From positions 1 through 38,145 of the forward strand of contig JAIKZH010000008.1 in the NCBI GenBank assembly GCA_024682395.1: a DNA stretch of 38,145 nt, read 5' to 3'. Numbering within the stretch: the first letter of the stretch is position 1; every line of letters begins with the position of its first letter. Shown here piece after piece: positions 17,455 through 27,122 of this stretch. Under the pieces are notes generated by a model. The model ran no database searches. It was not told the origin of the DNA and saw nothing but the letters and a program-made list of their open reading frames with translations. The DNA is from Bacteroidaceae bacterium (lineage in GTDB: Bacteria > Bacteroidota > Bacteroidia > Bacteroidales > Bacteroidaceae). The position numbers were made by a program, and so were the translations under genes.

Positions 17455-18183
17455 ATGAAAAATGTAAAGAACGTGAGTGTTTCCTTTATGTTAATGGGAA
17501 TCCTCTTTTGTGTGTGCTTAATTGCATCGAATTTGTTTGAAACAAAGTTGTTTCGTGTTTATGGGCCAATATGTCTTACATGTGGTTTCTTAGTTTTCCC
17601 AATTTCTTACATTTTAAATGACTGCATTGCTGAAGTTTGGGGTTATCGTAAATCTCGTTTGATAATCTGGACTGGGTTCTTGATGAATTTCTTTCTTGTC
17701 GCAATTGGAACGATAGCAAGTTATTTGCCACCAGTTAATCCAGGTGAAGATGAGTCCTTTCGTCACATCTTTCTTTTTGCACCGCAGATAACAATCGCAA
17801 GTTTCATTGCATTCGTAGTGGGTTCATTCTTGAATGCGATTGTGATGAGTAAGATGAAGATGGCAGACCGAAACAAAGGACATTTCAATTATTATTTCTC
17901 ACTTCGTGCGATATTATCTACTATCGTAGGTGAAAGTGCCGATTCAATCATTTTCTTCCCATTGGCATTTTATATATTCCCATGGATATTCGATGGTAAA
18001 CCATCGGTTACAGTAGAAGTGCTGATAAGTTTGATGCTTACCCAAGTCGTAGCAAAGACCTTGTACGAAATCATTGCGTTGCCTATAACAATTAGGGTCG
18101 TGCGTTTTGTTAAGAAATTTGAAGGAATCGATGTGTATGACGAGAATATCTCATACAACGCCTTTAAGGTTAAAGATATTTAA
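17455..18183 (+). CDS. queuosine precursor transporter (YhhQ/VUT family)
   Basis: A 242-residue membrane protein with about six hydrophobic segments. It belongs to the VUT_1 (YhhQ) family that takes up queuosine precursors such as preQ0, preQ1 or queuine. Characteristic stretches are ASNLFETKLF, the PISYILNDCIAEVWGYRKSR motif, and SLRAILSTIVGESADSIIFF. I set the start at the ATG at 17455. A GTG at 17422 is also in frame, but it lies inside the riboswitch and would add residues unlike the family. The gene is controlled by the preQ1-I element and is followed after 47 bases by queF. No queC, queD or queE is visible here. Confidence 0.92.
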   Translation: MKNVKNVSVSFMLMGILFCVCLIASNLFETKLFRVYGPICLTCGFLVFPISYILNDCIAEVWGYRKSRLIIWTGFLMNFFLVAIGTIASYLPPVNPGEDESFRHIFLFAPQITIASFIAFVVGSFLNAIVMSKMKMADRNKGHFNYYFSLRAILSTIVGESADSIIFFPLAFYIFPWIFDGKPSVTVEVLISLMLTQVVAKTLYEIIALPITIRVVRFVKKFEGIDVYDENISYNAFKVKDI

Positions 18184-18230
18184 TCTTTTATAAGCAAAAA
18201 TGACTGAGTAATATAAATAATTAATTAGTT

Positions 18231-18698
18231 ATGGAAAAGAGCAGAGAAAACGAGAATCTCAAGTCTTTAGGAAAAAAGACCGTTTATTCGTCAGATTACG
18301 CTCCAGAGGTGTTGGAGGTATTCCAGAATAGACATCCTGAAAACGATTATTGGGTACAATTCAATTGCCCTGAATTTACCAGTTTATGTCCGATTACAGG
18401 ACAGCCCGACTTTGCCGAGATACGTATTAACTATCTTCCAGACATGAAAATGGTTGAGAGCAAGAGCTTAAAACTCTATTTGTTCAGTTTCCGTAATCAT
18501 GGAGATTTCCACGAAGATTGCGTCAACACAATCATGAAGGATCTAATACGTTTGATGGATCCAAAATATATAGAAGTGACAGGTATTTTCACACCAAGAG
18601 GCGGTATCTCTATTTATCCATATGCTAATTATGGACGTCCAGGAACCAAATATGAGGAAATGGCAAATTATAGAATGATGAATCATGGATTGAGATAG
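18231..18698 (+). CDS. queF: NADPH-dependent 7-cyano-7-deazaguanine reductase
   Basis: QueF reduces the nitrile of preQ0 to the amine of preQ1, the base inserted into tRNA by Tgt on the route to queuosine. At 155 residues this is the short (unimodular) type. The nucleophilic Cys lies in [14 protein letters not shown], and the NADPH-binding region [21 protein letters not shown] is intact, with the conserved Glu and His. The end [13 protein letters not shown] fits the family. Since the product preQ1 is the ligand of the riboswitch upstream, the unit looks like a feedback loop: enough preQ1 should shut down uptake and, through shared transcription or coupling, further reduction. Confidence 0.96.
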   Translation: MEKSRENENLKSLGKKTVYSSDYAPEVLEVFQNRHPENDYWVQFNCPEFTSLCPITGQPDFAEIRINYLPDMKMVESKSLKLYLFSFRNHGDFHEDCVNTIMKDLIRLMDPKYIEVTGIFTPRGGISIYPYANYGRPGTKYEEMANYRMMNHGLR

Positions 18699-18730
18699 AA
18701 ATATATAAGCATTCTTATAATCATAATTTA

Positions 18731-18768
18731 AAAAATCGAGCTATTGAATGATAACTCGATTTTTTTTT
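18731..18768 (+). terminator. terminator after queF
   Basis: AAAATCGAG (18732-18740) pairs with CTCGATTTT (18755-18763) around a 14-base loop and runs into a T tract up to 18768, 33 bases after the queF stop. The parC -7 box begins two bases later. Confidence 0.75.
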
Positions 18769-18769
18769 A

Positions 18770-18777
18770 TATCTTTG
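18770..18777 (+). promoter_or_regulatory. parC promoter -7 element
   Basis: TATCTTTG matches TAnnTTTG and lies directly after the queF terminator. The nearest TTG (18744-18746) is inside the terminator loop with a 23-base spacer. The start would be near 18784, a leader of about 25 bases. Confidence 0.6.
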
Positions 18778-18809
18778 TAGCAAATTGCATAAATATTGTC
18801 TAAGATAAT

Positions 18810-21800
18810 ATGGATAATCGAGACGAACAAGAAATAGAATTGAATCAAGACGAAATACAAGGACAAGAAAATGATACAGATGCATCTTCTTCAATAAATG
18901 AGGAAGTGGCTTCTGATGATAAGGATATGGTAGAAGAACTACCCGCTAATGGTGCTCCACATAGTGATTACGATCCGATGAGTATGACAGATAGTATTAC
19001 TCATCATCTGAGTGGTATGTACCAAAACTGGTTCTTGGATTATGCTTCGTATGTTATTCTTGAACGTGCTGTACCACATATACTTGATGGTTTTAAACCT
19101 GTTCAACGACGTATCTTGCATTCCATGAAGAGAATGGATGATGGACGAATGAACAAGGTTGCTAATATTGTTGGACATACAATGCAGTTTCATCCACATG
19201 GCGATGCCAGCATCAAAGATGCTTTGGTGCAGATGGGACAAAAAGAACTGCTTATTGACTGTCAAGGTAACTGGGGAAATATTTTAACTGGCGATGATGC
19301 CGCTGCGGCGCGTTATATAGAGGCTCGTTTGTCTAAATTTGCTAATGACGTAGTATTTAATTCTAAAACAACAGAATGGAAACTATCTTATGATGGTAGA
19401 AATAAGGAACCTATCGCTCTACCTGTTAAGTTTCCATTGCTTCTGGCACAAGGTGTTGAAGGTATTGCTGTGGGGTTGAGTTCGAAAATCTTACCTCATA
19501 ACTTTAATGATTTGTGCGATGCAGCGGTAAGTTATCTTCATAAAGAACCTTTCAATCTGTATCCAGATTTCCTAACAGGAGGTTCTATCGATGTCTCAAA
19601 ATATAATGACGGACAGCGAGGCGGTTCTGTGCGTGTTCGTGCCAAGATAGAAAAAATAGACAACAAGACACTTGCAATCAAGGAAATTCCATTTGGCAAG
19701 ACTACTACAAGTATTATCGATTCCATTCTGAAGGCAATTGATAAAGGAAAGATTAAGGCAAGAAAGGTTGATGACAATACAGCTGCGCAAGTTGAAATAT
19801 TAATTCATCTTACACCGGGAGTATCTTCTGACAAGACAATTGATGCCTTGTATGCTTTCACAGATTGTGAAATAAGTATTTCTCCAAACTGTTGTGTTAT
19901 TGATGATAAGATGCCTCAATTCCTCACTGTTAGTGATGTATTGAAACGTTCTGTCGATTACACAAAGCATTTGATAAAGAGAGAGCTCGAGATACAAAGA
20001 GATGAATTGCTTGAACAACTGCATTTTGCTTCGCTCGAACAGGTATTTATTGAAGAACGTATTTATAAGGCAAAGCAATACGAAAATGCTGAAACTACAG
20101 ATATTGCATGTAAATATATTGAAGAAAGACTGACACCTTTCTTCCCTCAATTCGTACGTGAAGTTACTCGTGATGATATCCTTAGATTGCTTGAACTTAA
20201 GATGAAACGAATCTTGAAGTTTAGTAAGGATGAAAACGAAGCGATGATTCAAAGAATAAAGGAGGAACTGAAACGTATTAACCATGATTTGAATAATCTG
20301 GTCGAAGTCACCGCTAAATGGTTCTTGCATCTTAAAGAAAAATATGGTGCAGAACATCCACGATTGACAGAAATTCGCAATTTTGATACCATTCAAGCTG
20401 CAACAGTAGCTGAAGCAAATCAAAAATTATACATTAATCGTGCCGATGGCTTTATCGGAACAGGTCTTAAGAAAGATGAGTTTGTTACAAATTGTTCTGA
20501 TATTGACGATGTGATAATCTTCTACAAAGATGGTACATACAAAGTAGTGAAAGTTGCTGAGAAGGTGTTTGTGGGTGAAACCGAGAAAGCAAAGGCAGAA
20601 AAGCGCAAGACCGAGATAATTCATGTGGCAGTCTTTAAGAAGAATGACACTCGTACAATATATAATGTATGCTATAAAGATGGTAAGTCGGGCATTACAT
20701 ATATAAAACGATTTAATGTGCCATCAGTAACACGTGATCGTGAATATGACCTAACGTTAGGTACTCCAAAGTCTCGTGTTACGTATTTTACTGCTAATGC
20801 AAATGGTGAGGCGGAAATAATAAAAATCACATTAAAGCCTCTGCCTAAGTTGAAGAAACAAATCTTTGATAAGGATTTCAGTGAGATAGCCATCAAGGGA
20901 CGTTCTTCACGCGGTAATGTACTTACTAAGTATGATATTTTCAGAATAGGCTTGAAATCACATGGAGGTTCTACTTTAGGTGGACGTAAGGTGTGGTTTG
21001 ATAACGATGTCATGCGATTGAATTATGAGAGCCATGGAAAGTATCTTGGTGAGTTCATGAGCGATGATTCAATCCTCGTCGTATTAAAGAATGGTGAGTT
21101 CTATACCACTAATTTTGATATAAACAACCACTATGAACAGAATATCCTACGAATAGAGAAATATAATCCTGAAAAGGTTTGGACTGCGGTGTTGTGGGAT
21201 GCAGATAATCAGAATTTCCCATATATCAAGCGTTTTAGTATGGATGCTAATGCAAAACATCAGAATTTCATTGGTGACAATCCTATGTCAAAGCTAATTC
21301 TGTTGACAGATGTAGCAAGTCCAAAACTGGGACTTCTTTTCGGAGAACCTGATACGTTCCGTGGTCCGTTAGAACTTGATGTTGAGGAATTTATTGCAGT
21401 AAAAGGATTTAAGGCAAAAGGAAAACGATTGACTACGTTTAACCTTGATAAAGTTCGTTTGCTTACAGATGAGGCGAATGAAGTAAATGAAGATGGCGGT
21501 GAGGAAAACGATAATGGTGCTTTGCCAGAGCCAATCGAGGATAAAAACTTAAATACAGAAGAAGTGACAGTGTCTGAGTCGGATGATAGTCCAGAAACGA
21601 TTGTGGAAGAGCAGGTTGAGACTCAATCCGACACAAATGACGTTGATAGTTCGTCGGATGATCAAAAGGAAAAAGTGGCTGTTGATGTAGCTTCAGATGT
21701 GGTTGAGGCTGTGAATGAGGTTGTTGAACAAGATGTTGAAGTCAATGAGCCCGAGCCTGAATTATCTGCAGATGATAAAACAACAGACGATAATGTCGCA

Positions 21801-22271
21801 ACCGACGAAGATGCTACATTAGACGCGAACATCACCACTGACGCGAACATCACAACTGACGAAGTTGTTACAAAAGACGAGTCTGTCCAAATAGACGACG
21901 AAAATGTAACAGATGCGACTATAGAAGTTGAAGATACAACTTTAACAGAACAGCTTGATTCCGCAGAAGAGTTAAGTGATAAATCAATAGAAGAGAACAC
22001 AGAACTTGATTTAGTCAAAGTTGAGGTTAGTGACACAGTTATTCTTGATAGTAAGCCAAAGGTAATACCGCCGGTGAGTCATTCTCCTTCAAAATTGATT
22101 AAGCCAGAAATGGTAGTAAAACCAAAACGTACTATAAAGTCTGATAAGATAGAGAATCCAACTGATGAAACTAATGATTCAGAGGATAATGAATTGTCAG
22201 ATAAACTTTCTGAACCAGACAGACCTAAGAAATATAGTGACGAGGGACCGATTCAATTAACATTATTCTAA
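18810..22271 (+). CDS. parC: DNA topoisomerase IV subunit A (ParC/GyrA family), with long acidic tail
   Basis: This subunit cuts and rejoins DNA to unlink daughter chromosomes, working with ParE (not in the window). It has 1153 residues, well above the usual 750-900. The extra length comes from an acidic, low-complexity N-terminus (about 1-50) and an Asp/Glu/Thr/Val-rich disordered tail from about residue 885. The core begins near residue 60: FKPVQRRILHSM, HPHGDASIKDALVQ, and catalytic Tyr169 in AAARYIEARL. A beta-pinwheel-like C-terminal domain follows. The tail ends exactly in QLTLF, which resembles the sliding-clamp-binding motif QL(S/D)LF. At the quinolone-contact Ser position (GyrA Ser83) this protein has Ala133. 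I call it ParC rather than GyrA because the Gly-Gln-Arg-Arg-Gly-type GyrA box is not evident. The next gene begins 25 bases later. Confidence 0.93.
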   Translation: MDNRDEQEIELNQDEIQGQENDTDASSSINEEVASDDKDMVEELPANGAPHSDYDPMSMTDSITHHLSGMYQNWFLDYASYVILERAVPHILDGFKPVQRRILHSMKRMDDGRMNKVANIVGHTMQFHPHGDASIKDALVQMGQKELLIDCQGNWGNILTGDDAAAARYIEARLSKFANDVVFNSKTTEWKLSYDGRNKEPIALPVKFPLLLAQGVEGIAVGLSSKILPHNFNDLCDAAVSYLHKEPFNLYPDFLTGGSIDVSKYNDGQRGGSVRVRAKIEKIDNKTLAIKEIPFGKTTTSIIDSILKAIDKGKIKARKVDDNTAAQVEILIHLTPGVSSDKTIDALYAFTDCEISISPNCCVIDDKMPQFLTVSDVLKRSVDYTKHLIKRELEIQRDELLEQLHFASLEQVFIEERIYKAKQYENAETTDIACKYIEERLTPFFPQFVREVTRDDILRLLELKMKRILKFSKDENEAMIQRIKEELKRINHDLNNLVEVTAKWFLHLKEKYGAEHPRLTEIRNFDTIQAATVAEANQKLYINRADGFIGTGLKKDEFVTNCSDIDDVIIFYKDGTYKVVKVAEKVFVGETEKAKAEKRKTEIIHVAVFKKNDTRTIYNVCYKDGKSGITYIKRFNVPSVTRDREYDLTLGTPKSRVTYFTANANGEAEIIKITLKPLPKLKKQIFDKDFSEIAIKGRSSRGNVLTKYDIFRIGLKSHGGSTLGGRKVWFDNDVMRLNYESHGKYLGEFMSDDSILVVLKNGEFYTTNFDINNHYEQNILRIEKYNPEKVWTAVLWDADNQNFPYIKRFSMDANAKHQNFIGDNPMSKLILLTDVASPKLGLLFGEPDTFRGPLELDVEEFIAVKGFKAKGKRLTTFNLDKVRLLTDEANEVNEDGGEENDNGALPEPIEDKNLNTEEVTVSESDDSPETIVEEQVETQSDTNDVDSSSDDQKEKVAVDVASDVVEAVNEVVEQDVEVNEPEPELSADDKTTDDNVATDEDATLDANITTDANITTDEVVTKDESVQIDDENVTDATIEVEDTTLTEQLDSAEELSDKSIEENTELDLVKVEVSDTVILDSKPKVIPPVSHSPSKLIKPEMVVKPKRTIKSDKIENPTDETNDSEDNELSDKLSEPDRPKKYSDEGPIQLTLF
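21822..21857 (+). repeat. 18-bp tandem repeat inside the parC tail
   Basis: Two 18-bp copies (21822-21839 and 21840-21857) differ at one base and encode the repeated hexapeptide DANITT. They lie in the low-complexity acidic tail, where copy number could vary between strains without shifting the frame. Confidence 0.7.
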
Positions 22272-22296
22272 TAATTACCTTAAATCTAATAATACT

Positions 22297-23073
22297 ATGC
22301 GAAAAATACATCGAAATATCTGTTTGTGGCGCTTTACAATACTCTATTGTATGGTGATGATTGCCACATGTGTGTATGCACAGGATATAAACTTAAATAA
22401 ACAGAAGAATCTGTATGTCGCATTAGGTTCAGCGGATATATTAGACACATATCTGTCTCCGTTTAGTTATAAAGGCACAACTGCGGCGGTCAGTTATGAA
22501 TATTTTAAGGATAATGACTATTTAGATGGCACTTTGTCGTTTTCCAGGGTGGCTAATCCGGCTGGTAATGTATATGAATACGCTGGTGATTTGCGATGGC
22601 GTGTTGCAAAATTCTATGATGTCTTCAATAAAGGCGATTTCTCAGTGAAGATTGGTCCAATGGGTGTGTTTGATGTTGGTGTGCTGTATAATGAACGCAA
22701 CGGTAATAACCCTGCTCAAGGACGATTCTCTATGATGGTTGACTTCTCATCATATGCACAATATAATTTACGTATAGGAAAAAGAAAATACCCAATAAGA
22801 TATCTCGTTGATGTTCCTCTGATTGGAGCAGCCTTCTCGCCAAACTACGGACAGTCGTATTATGAGATATTTTCCATGAAGAAAACCGACCACAATGTGG
22901 TTTTTGCTCATATCGGAAATACTCCGTCTTTGCGCCACAGACTGACATTTGATATACCTACACCAAAGGTCTCTCTCTCTTTGGGTTATATGGGAATATA
23001 TGATCAGTCATTATATAATAATCTTCGTTACCATAGTTATTCGCATAATTTTATAATCGGATTCAGCTTATGA
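22297..23073 (+). CDS. outer-membrane beta-barrel protein of unknown function
   Basis: The 258 residues start with a signal peptide (hydrophobic about 11-27, cleavage likely after VYA). Alternating hydrophobic and aromatic residues follow throughout (for example GTTAAVSYEYFKD and KVSLSLGYMGIYD). The protein ends in IIGFSL; a C-terminal strand of this kind is typical of barrels inserted by the Bam machinery. It resembles the DUF3316-type proteins of Bacteroidales, from memory only. Its stop overlaps the start of the S41 peptidase gene (ATGA at 23070-23073), so the two are translationally coupled and likely work at the same surface. It follows parC by 25 bases and may be read from the parC promoter. 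Confidence 0.75.
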   Translation: MRKIHRNICLWRFTILYCMVMIATCVYAQDINLNKQKNLYVALGSADILDTYLSPFSYKGTTAAVSYEYFKDNDYLDGTLSFSRVANPAGNVYEYAGDLRWRVAKFYDVFNKGDFSVKIGPMGVFDVGVLYNERNGNNPAQGRFSMMVDFSSYAQYNLRIGKRKYPIRYLVDVPLIGAAFSPNYGQSYYEIFSMKKTDHNVVFAHIGNTPSLRHRLTFDIPTPKVSLSLGYMGIYDQSLYNNLRYHSYSHNFIIGFSL

Positions 23074-24089
23074 AAAAAGTCAGAAAGATATTATATAGTG
23101 TTTTCGCCGCAGTACTAATGCTGTCGGCTTGTGTTGATGAGGAAATACCTAACAGAAACACACCTCTGGGCAACTTTGAAGCCTTGTGGCAACTGATGGA
23201 TCAGCATTATTGTTTTTTCGATTACAAACAGAAAGAACTTGGTGTTGATTGGAATGAGATTCATGACAGATATTACAAGAGAATTACCCCATATATGAAC
23301 AATGAACAGTTGTTTGAGGTGTTGTGCGCTATGTTGGGCGAGTTGAAAGACGGACATGTTAATCTGGGAGCATCATTTAACTATGGTCGTAATTGGAGTT
23401 TTTGGGAAGATTATCCTGAAAATTATCACGATAGTATAGCGCGTAGTTATCTTGGACATGATTATTATATCGCTTCTTCATTGAAATACAAGATATTAGA
23501 TGATAATGTGGGATATGTGAGACTGGAGAGTTTCTCTGACGCTATAGGAGACGGTAACATAAGTGATATGCTCACTAAATTAGCGATATGTAGAGGTTTG
23601 ATAATCGACGTAAGAAATAATGGTGGGGGACAATTGACTAATGCGCATAAACTGGCGAGCCATTTCACAAATGAGAAACAACTTGTAGGTTATGTGTATC
23701 ACAAAACAGGTAAAGGACATAACGATTTCAGTTCGATGCAATCTGAATACATTGAACCGGCGAAAGGTGTAAGATGGCAGAAACAAGTTGTTATATTAAC
23801 TAATCGTAAGTGTTATTCTGCCACAAATGACTTTGTGAAATGCATGCATACATTCCCAAATGTGACATTGATGGGTGATAAAACTGGTGGAGGCTCTGGT
23901 ATGCCTTTCACTCAAGAAATCCCAAATGGATGGAGTGTACGCTTTTCAGCCGTTGTGTTCTTAGATAAAGATTATCAGCAAACAGAATTTGGAATAGAGC
24001 CTGATATAACTGTTATGATGAATAAAGCGGATGTTTTGAAAGGTAAAGATACATTGATTGAAACAGCAAGAGACTTTTTTAAGGACTGA
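23070..24089 (+). CDS. S41-family serine peptidase lipoprotein
   Basis: The 339 residues begin with a lipoprotein signal (LMLSAC, Cys21) followed by VDEE. This acidic stretch after the cysteine suggests export to the outer face of the outer membrane. The peptidase region (about 145-320) has the tail-specific-protease fold marks GYVRLESFSD, IIDVRNNGGG, the probable nucleophile Ser250 in RKCYSATND, and DKTGGGSG. No PDZ domain is visible between the N-terminal helical part and the catalytic part, so substrate choice must differ from CtpA. The coupling to the barrel gene upstream suggests the peptidase acts with, or on, that protein. Bacteroidales carry several such S41 lipoproteins of unknown target. 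Confidence 0.87.
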   Translation: MKKVRKILYSVFAAVLMLSACVDEEIPNRNTPLGNFEALWQLMDQHYCFFDYKQKELGVDWNEIHDRYYKRITPYMNNEQLFEVLCAMLGELKDGHVNLGASFNYGRNWSFWEDYPENYHDSIARSYLGHDYYIASSLKYKILDDNVGYVRLESFSDAIGDGNISDMLTKLAICRGLIIDVRNNGGGQLTNAHKLASHFTNEKQLVGYVYHKTGKGHNDFSSMQSEYIEPAKGVRWQKQVVILTNRKCYSATNDFVKCMHTFPNVTLMGDKTGGGSGMPFTQEIPNGWSVRFSAVVFLDKDYQQTEFGIEPDITVMMNKADVLKGKDTLIETARDFFKD

Positions 24090-24148
24090 CAATATTTTTT
24101 GATGTGATGAAATCACAATCAAGATTTGATTGATGTTTATGCAATAAA

Positions 24149-24206
24149 ATTATGCTATGCCCATAGAAGATTTCAAAGGATACTTTCGTGGACATAGCAT
24201 ATAATT
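24149..24206. terminator. bidirectional terminator between the peptidase gene and uvrA
   Basis: TATGCTATG (24151-24159) pairs with CATAGCATA (24193-24201), closing a 33-base loop that has some internal pairing (for example GAAG with CTTTC). T-rich sequence follows on the plus strand, and A/T-rich sequence on the minus side. It sits in the 124-base gap of convergent genes. The long loop makes it less certain than the other terminators. Confidence 0.55.
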
Positions 24207-24213
24207 TTTGTTA

Positions 24214-27105
24214 TTATTTTTGTGCGAGCACTGCTTTTAACGCCTTACCTGTGTAACTCTCTTTACAATCGCATATTTTCTCAGGTATGCCCTCAAAAAC
24301 TATGTTTCCACCATCTTGACCGCCTTCTGGACCTAAATCGATTATATGATCGGCGCATTTGATGATTTCCATGTTGTGCTCAATAATAAGAACGGTGTGC
24401 CCGCAGCTTAGAAGTGCGTAGAAGGCAGCAAGAAGTTTCTTGATATCATGGAAATGAAGTCCGGTCGTTGGTTCGTCAAAAATAAATATTGTAGAAGTGT
24501 CTGATGTGGATTTCTGAGAGTTCTTTGATAGATAAAAAGCCAATTTCACACGTTGGTTTTCACCACCAGATAAAGTGGAAGAACTTTGACCTAATTTTAT
24601 GTAACCTAATCCTACATCTTGTAAAGGCTTGAGTTTCTTAACTATAGCACGGCATAAACGTCTGTCTATCATGGCGGACTCAGCCAATTTTGAGTTATTT
24701 GAAGATTTACTTTTAGCGTCTTCTTTTCCATATTCACTGAAAAACTCTATGGCAATATTAACTGTCATATTTAGTATGTCGTGAATACATTTGTCATGGA
24801 ATTTTACTTCAAGAACATCATGTTTGAAACGTTTGCCATGACAAGATTCGCATTCAAGAACCAAATCGTTCATAAACTGCATTTCTACAGTGACAGTACC
24901 TTCTCCTTTACATTCTTCACATCTTCCGCCATCGGTGTTGAATGAGAAGAACTGTGAGGTCATGCCTAATTGTTTTGCCAGTTGTTGGTTTGCCATGAGT
25001 TTGCGAATTTCATCATAGGCTCCTATATATGTGACAGGATTACTTCGTGTGGATGTGCCAATAGGATTTTGATTTACAAACACGATATCCTTTACCATGT
25101 TCACATCACCTTCTAAACCGACAAACTGTCCTGGACGATCGCAAACCTTGTTGAGTTGACGCATCATGGCATTATAGAATATTGTCTTAATGAGAGTAGA
25201 TTTACCACTTCCGCTGACTCCAGTAACTACAGTCATTACATTGAGTGGAATTTTTACATCTATACCCTTAAGATTGTTTTCTCTTGCACATTTTATAAGA
25301 ATATAGTTATTCCATGGACGTCGTGATGAAGGAATAGGAATTATGTCCTGATGAGTGAGGAATTGTAATGTGTGGCTATTCTTAATATTCTCGTTATCTT
25401 TGATTGTGTCAAAGTCGGTAGGACCAGCCCATACAATTTGTCCGCCTAATCGTCCTGCTTCAGGACCGATATCTATAATATAATCAGCTGCACGCATGAT
25501 TTCTTCATCGTGTTCTACAACAACAACAGTATTACCTAAATCGCGTAATTCGTGTAATACATGAATCAGTTTCTGTGTGTCACGGCTGTGTAAACCGATG
25601 CTTGGTTCATCGAGAATATATAAAGAGCCCACCAAACTGCTACCAAGACTTGTGGCTAAGTTTATTCGTTGGCTTTCACCTCCAGACAATGTGTTAGACA
25701 AACGATTTAATGTCAGATATGGAAGTCCTACGTCGATTAGAAATTGTAGTCTGTTGTTTATCTCCAATAACAAACGTTTTGCAATGTGAGCATCGTGTTC
25801 GTTGAGTTGTAAGTTATCAAAGAATGATTTTAGTTTGTTAATAGGCATTTCAACCAATTCAGTGATGCTTTTACCGCCTATTTTTACATAATTGGCTTCT
25901 TTCTTAAGTCGAGTGCCATGACAAGTAGGACAAGTGGTTTTTCCTCTGTATCGGGCAAGCATTACCCTATATTGGATTTTATATTGATTTTCCTTCAGCA
26001 TGTTGAAGAAACTGTCAATACATATGTCGTCATTCTCAGAAAGTATTTCGTCGTTATGCTGATTTTGATTAAAATCTCCATCAACCCAATGAGGACCATG
26101 CCAAAGTAAATCTTTCTGTTCCTGAGTGAGTTGAAAATATGGAGTGAAGATCGGAAAACCATATCGCTCTGCTCTTCTGCAGAATTCGTTCTTCCATGCA
26201 CTCATTTTTTCTCCACGCCAACAGAATACAGCACCGTCATATACACTAAGTTCTTGGTTAGGAATAACTAATGTTTCGTCAATGCCCATGATTTTGCCAT
26301 ATCCTTCGCATTCTGGACATGCGCCTATTGGCGAGTTAAACGAGAACATATGCTCTGTTGGCTCTTCGAATACAATTCCGTCGGCTTCGAAAGCCAATGA
26401 AAACAACGCATCCTCGTATTCTCCGTTGGGACATTTCACGAGACACTGACCATTACCTTCATATATGGCAGTTTCGCATGAATCAACAAGGTGTGATATT
26501 GTATTGTTGTCATCGTGTGCAACAATACGTGATATAATTATATATGTAATTCCATTTATATCCTCGGTTCTGTTCAAACCTTGTTGAGAATATATCTTGA
26601 GTTGTTCTTCTTCGCTGCGACCATTACGGCAGATTAAAGGACACATGACCATGAATCGTGTGCCATCAGCCATTTTCTTTACATGTTGTACAACATCCTC
26701 GGTTGTATGCTTCTTGACCTCTTTTCCGCTGATAGGGGAGAATGTGTGGCCAACTCGAGCATATAACATTTTTAAGTAATCGTATATCTCAGTTGAAGTA
26801 CCAACAGTACTACGTGGGTTCTTGCTGATTACTTTTTGCTCAATTGCAATGGCAGGAGGTATTCCTTCGATAAAATCACACTCAGGTTTACCCATTCTAC
26901 CCATGAATTGTCGGGCATATGTACTCAAACTTTCTATATACCTACGCTGTCCTTCAGCATATAACGTGTCAAACGCCAACGATGATTTACCACTACCGCT
27001 GACTCCAGTTATAACAACAAGTTTTCCGCGTGGAATATCAACGTCAATATTCTTTAGATTATTGACTCTCGCTCCTTTGATTTTTATGTAATCTTCGTTT
27101 TGCAT
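24214..27105 (-). CDS. uvrA: excinuclease ABC subunit A
   Basis: UvrA recognises DNA damage in nucleotide excision repair and loads UvrB. I place the start at the ATG at 27105 (963 residues, [19 protein letters not shown]). A longer frame reaches 27150, but the probable promoter -7 box (27115-27122) lies inside that extension. Visible parts: Walker [10 protein letters not shown] (about 34-42); the zinc site CPECEGYG with CPTCHGTRL; the first ABC signature [14 protein letters not shown]; a second Walker [10 protein letters not shown]; the second zinc module [12 protein letters not shown] with CESCHGKRF; and a second signature [14 protein letters not shown] with [14 protein letters not shown] short Lys/Ser-rich insertion near residue 835 looks like a flexible loop. 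The length is near the family's usual 940-960. Confidence 0.97.
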   Translation of the reverse strand: MQNEDYIKIKGARVNNLKNIDVDIPRGKLVVITGVSGSGKSSLAFDTLYAEGQRRYIESLSTYARQFMGRMGKPECDFIEGIPPAIAIEQKVISKNPRSTVGTSTEIYDYLKMLYARVGHTFSPISGKEVKKHTTEDVVQHVKKMADGTRFMVMCPLICRNGRSEEEQLKIYSQQGLNRTEDINGITYIIISRIVAHDDNNTISHLVDSCETAIYEGNGQCLVKCPNGEYEDALFSLAFEADGIVFEEPTEHMFSFNSPIGACPECEGYGKIMGIDETLVIPNQELSVYDGAVFCWRGEKMSAWKNEFCRRAERYGFPIFTPYFQLTQEQKDLLWHGPHWVDGDFNQNQHNDEILSENDDICIDSFFNMLKENQYKIQYRVMLARYRGKTTCPTCHGTRLKKEANYVKIGGKSITELVEMPINKLKSFFDNLQLNEHDAHIAKRLLLEINNRLQFLIDVGLPYLTLNRLSNTLSGGESQRINLATSLGSSLVGSLYILDEPSIGLHSRDTQKLIHVLHELRDLGNTVVVVEHDEEIMRAADYIIDIGPEAGRLGGQIVWAGPTDFDTIKDNENIKNSHTLQFLTHQDIIPIPSSRRPWNNYILIKCARENNLKGIDVKIPLNVMTVVTGVSGSGKSTLIKTIFYNAMMRQLNKVCDRPGQFVGLEGDVNMVKDIVFVNQNPIGTSTRSNPVTYIGAYDEIRKLMANQQLAKQLGMTSQFFSFNTDGGRCEECKGEGTVTVEMQFMNDLVLECESCHGKRFKHDVLEVKFHDKCIHDILNMTVNIAIEFFSEYGKEDAKSKSSNNSKLAESAMIDRRLCRAIVKKLKPLQDVGLGYIKLGQSSSTLSGGENQRVKLAFYLSKNSQKSTSDTSTIFIFDEPTTGLHFHDIKKLLAAFYALLSCGHTVLIIEHNMEIIKCADHIIDLGPEGGQDGGNIVFEGIPEKICDCKESYTGKALKAVLAQK

Positions 27106-27114
27106 ACAATTTTG

Positions 27115-27122
27115 CAAAGATA
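27115..27122 (-). promoter_or_regulatory. uvrA promoter -7 element
   Basis: On the minus strand this reads TATCTTTG, an exact TAnnTTTG match. Its downstream edge is only nine bases from the uvrA ATG, so the transcript would have almost no leader. No clear TTG box is present 19-21 bases upstream. Confidence 0.5.

Noticed and set aside
19800..20423. A 207-codon open frame on the minus strand
   Set aside because: It lies entirely within the conserved core of parC on the other strand. Its Phe/Ile/Cys-rich translation is typical of an antisense shadow.
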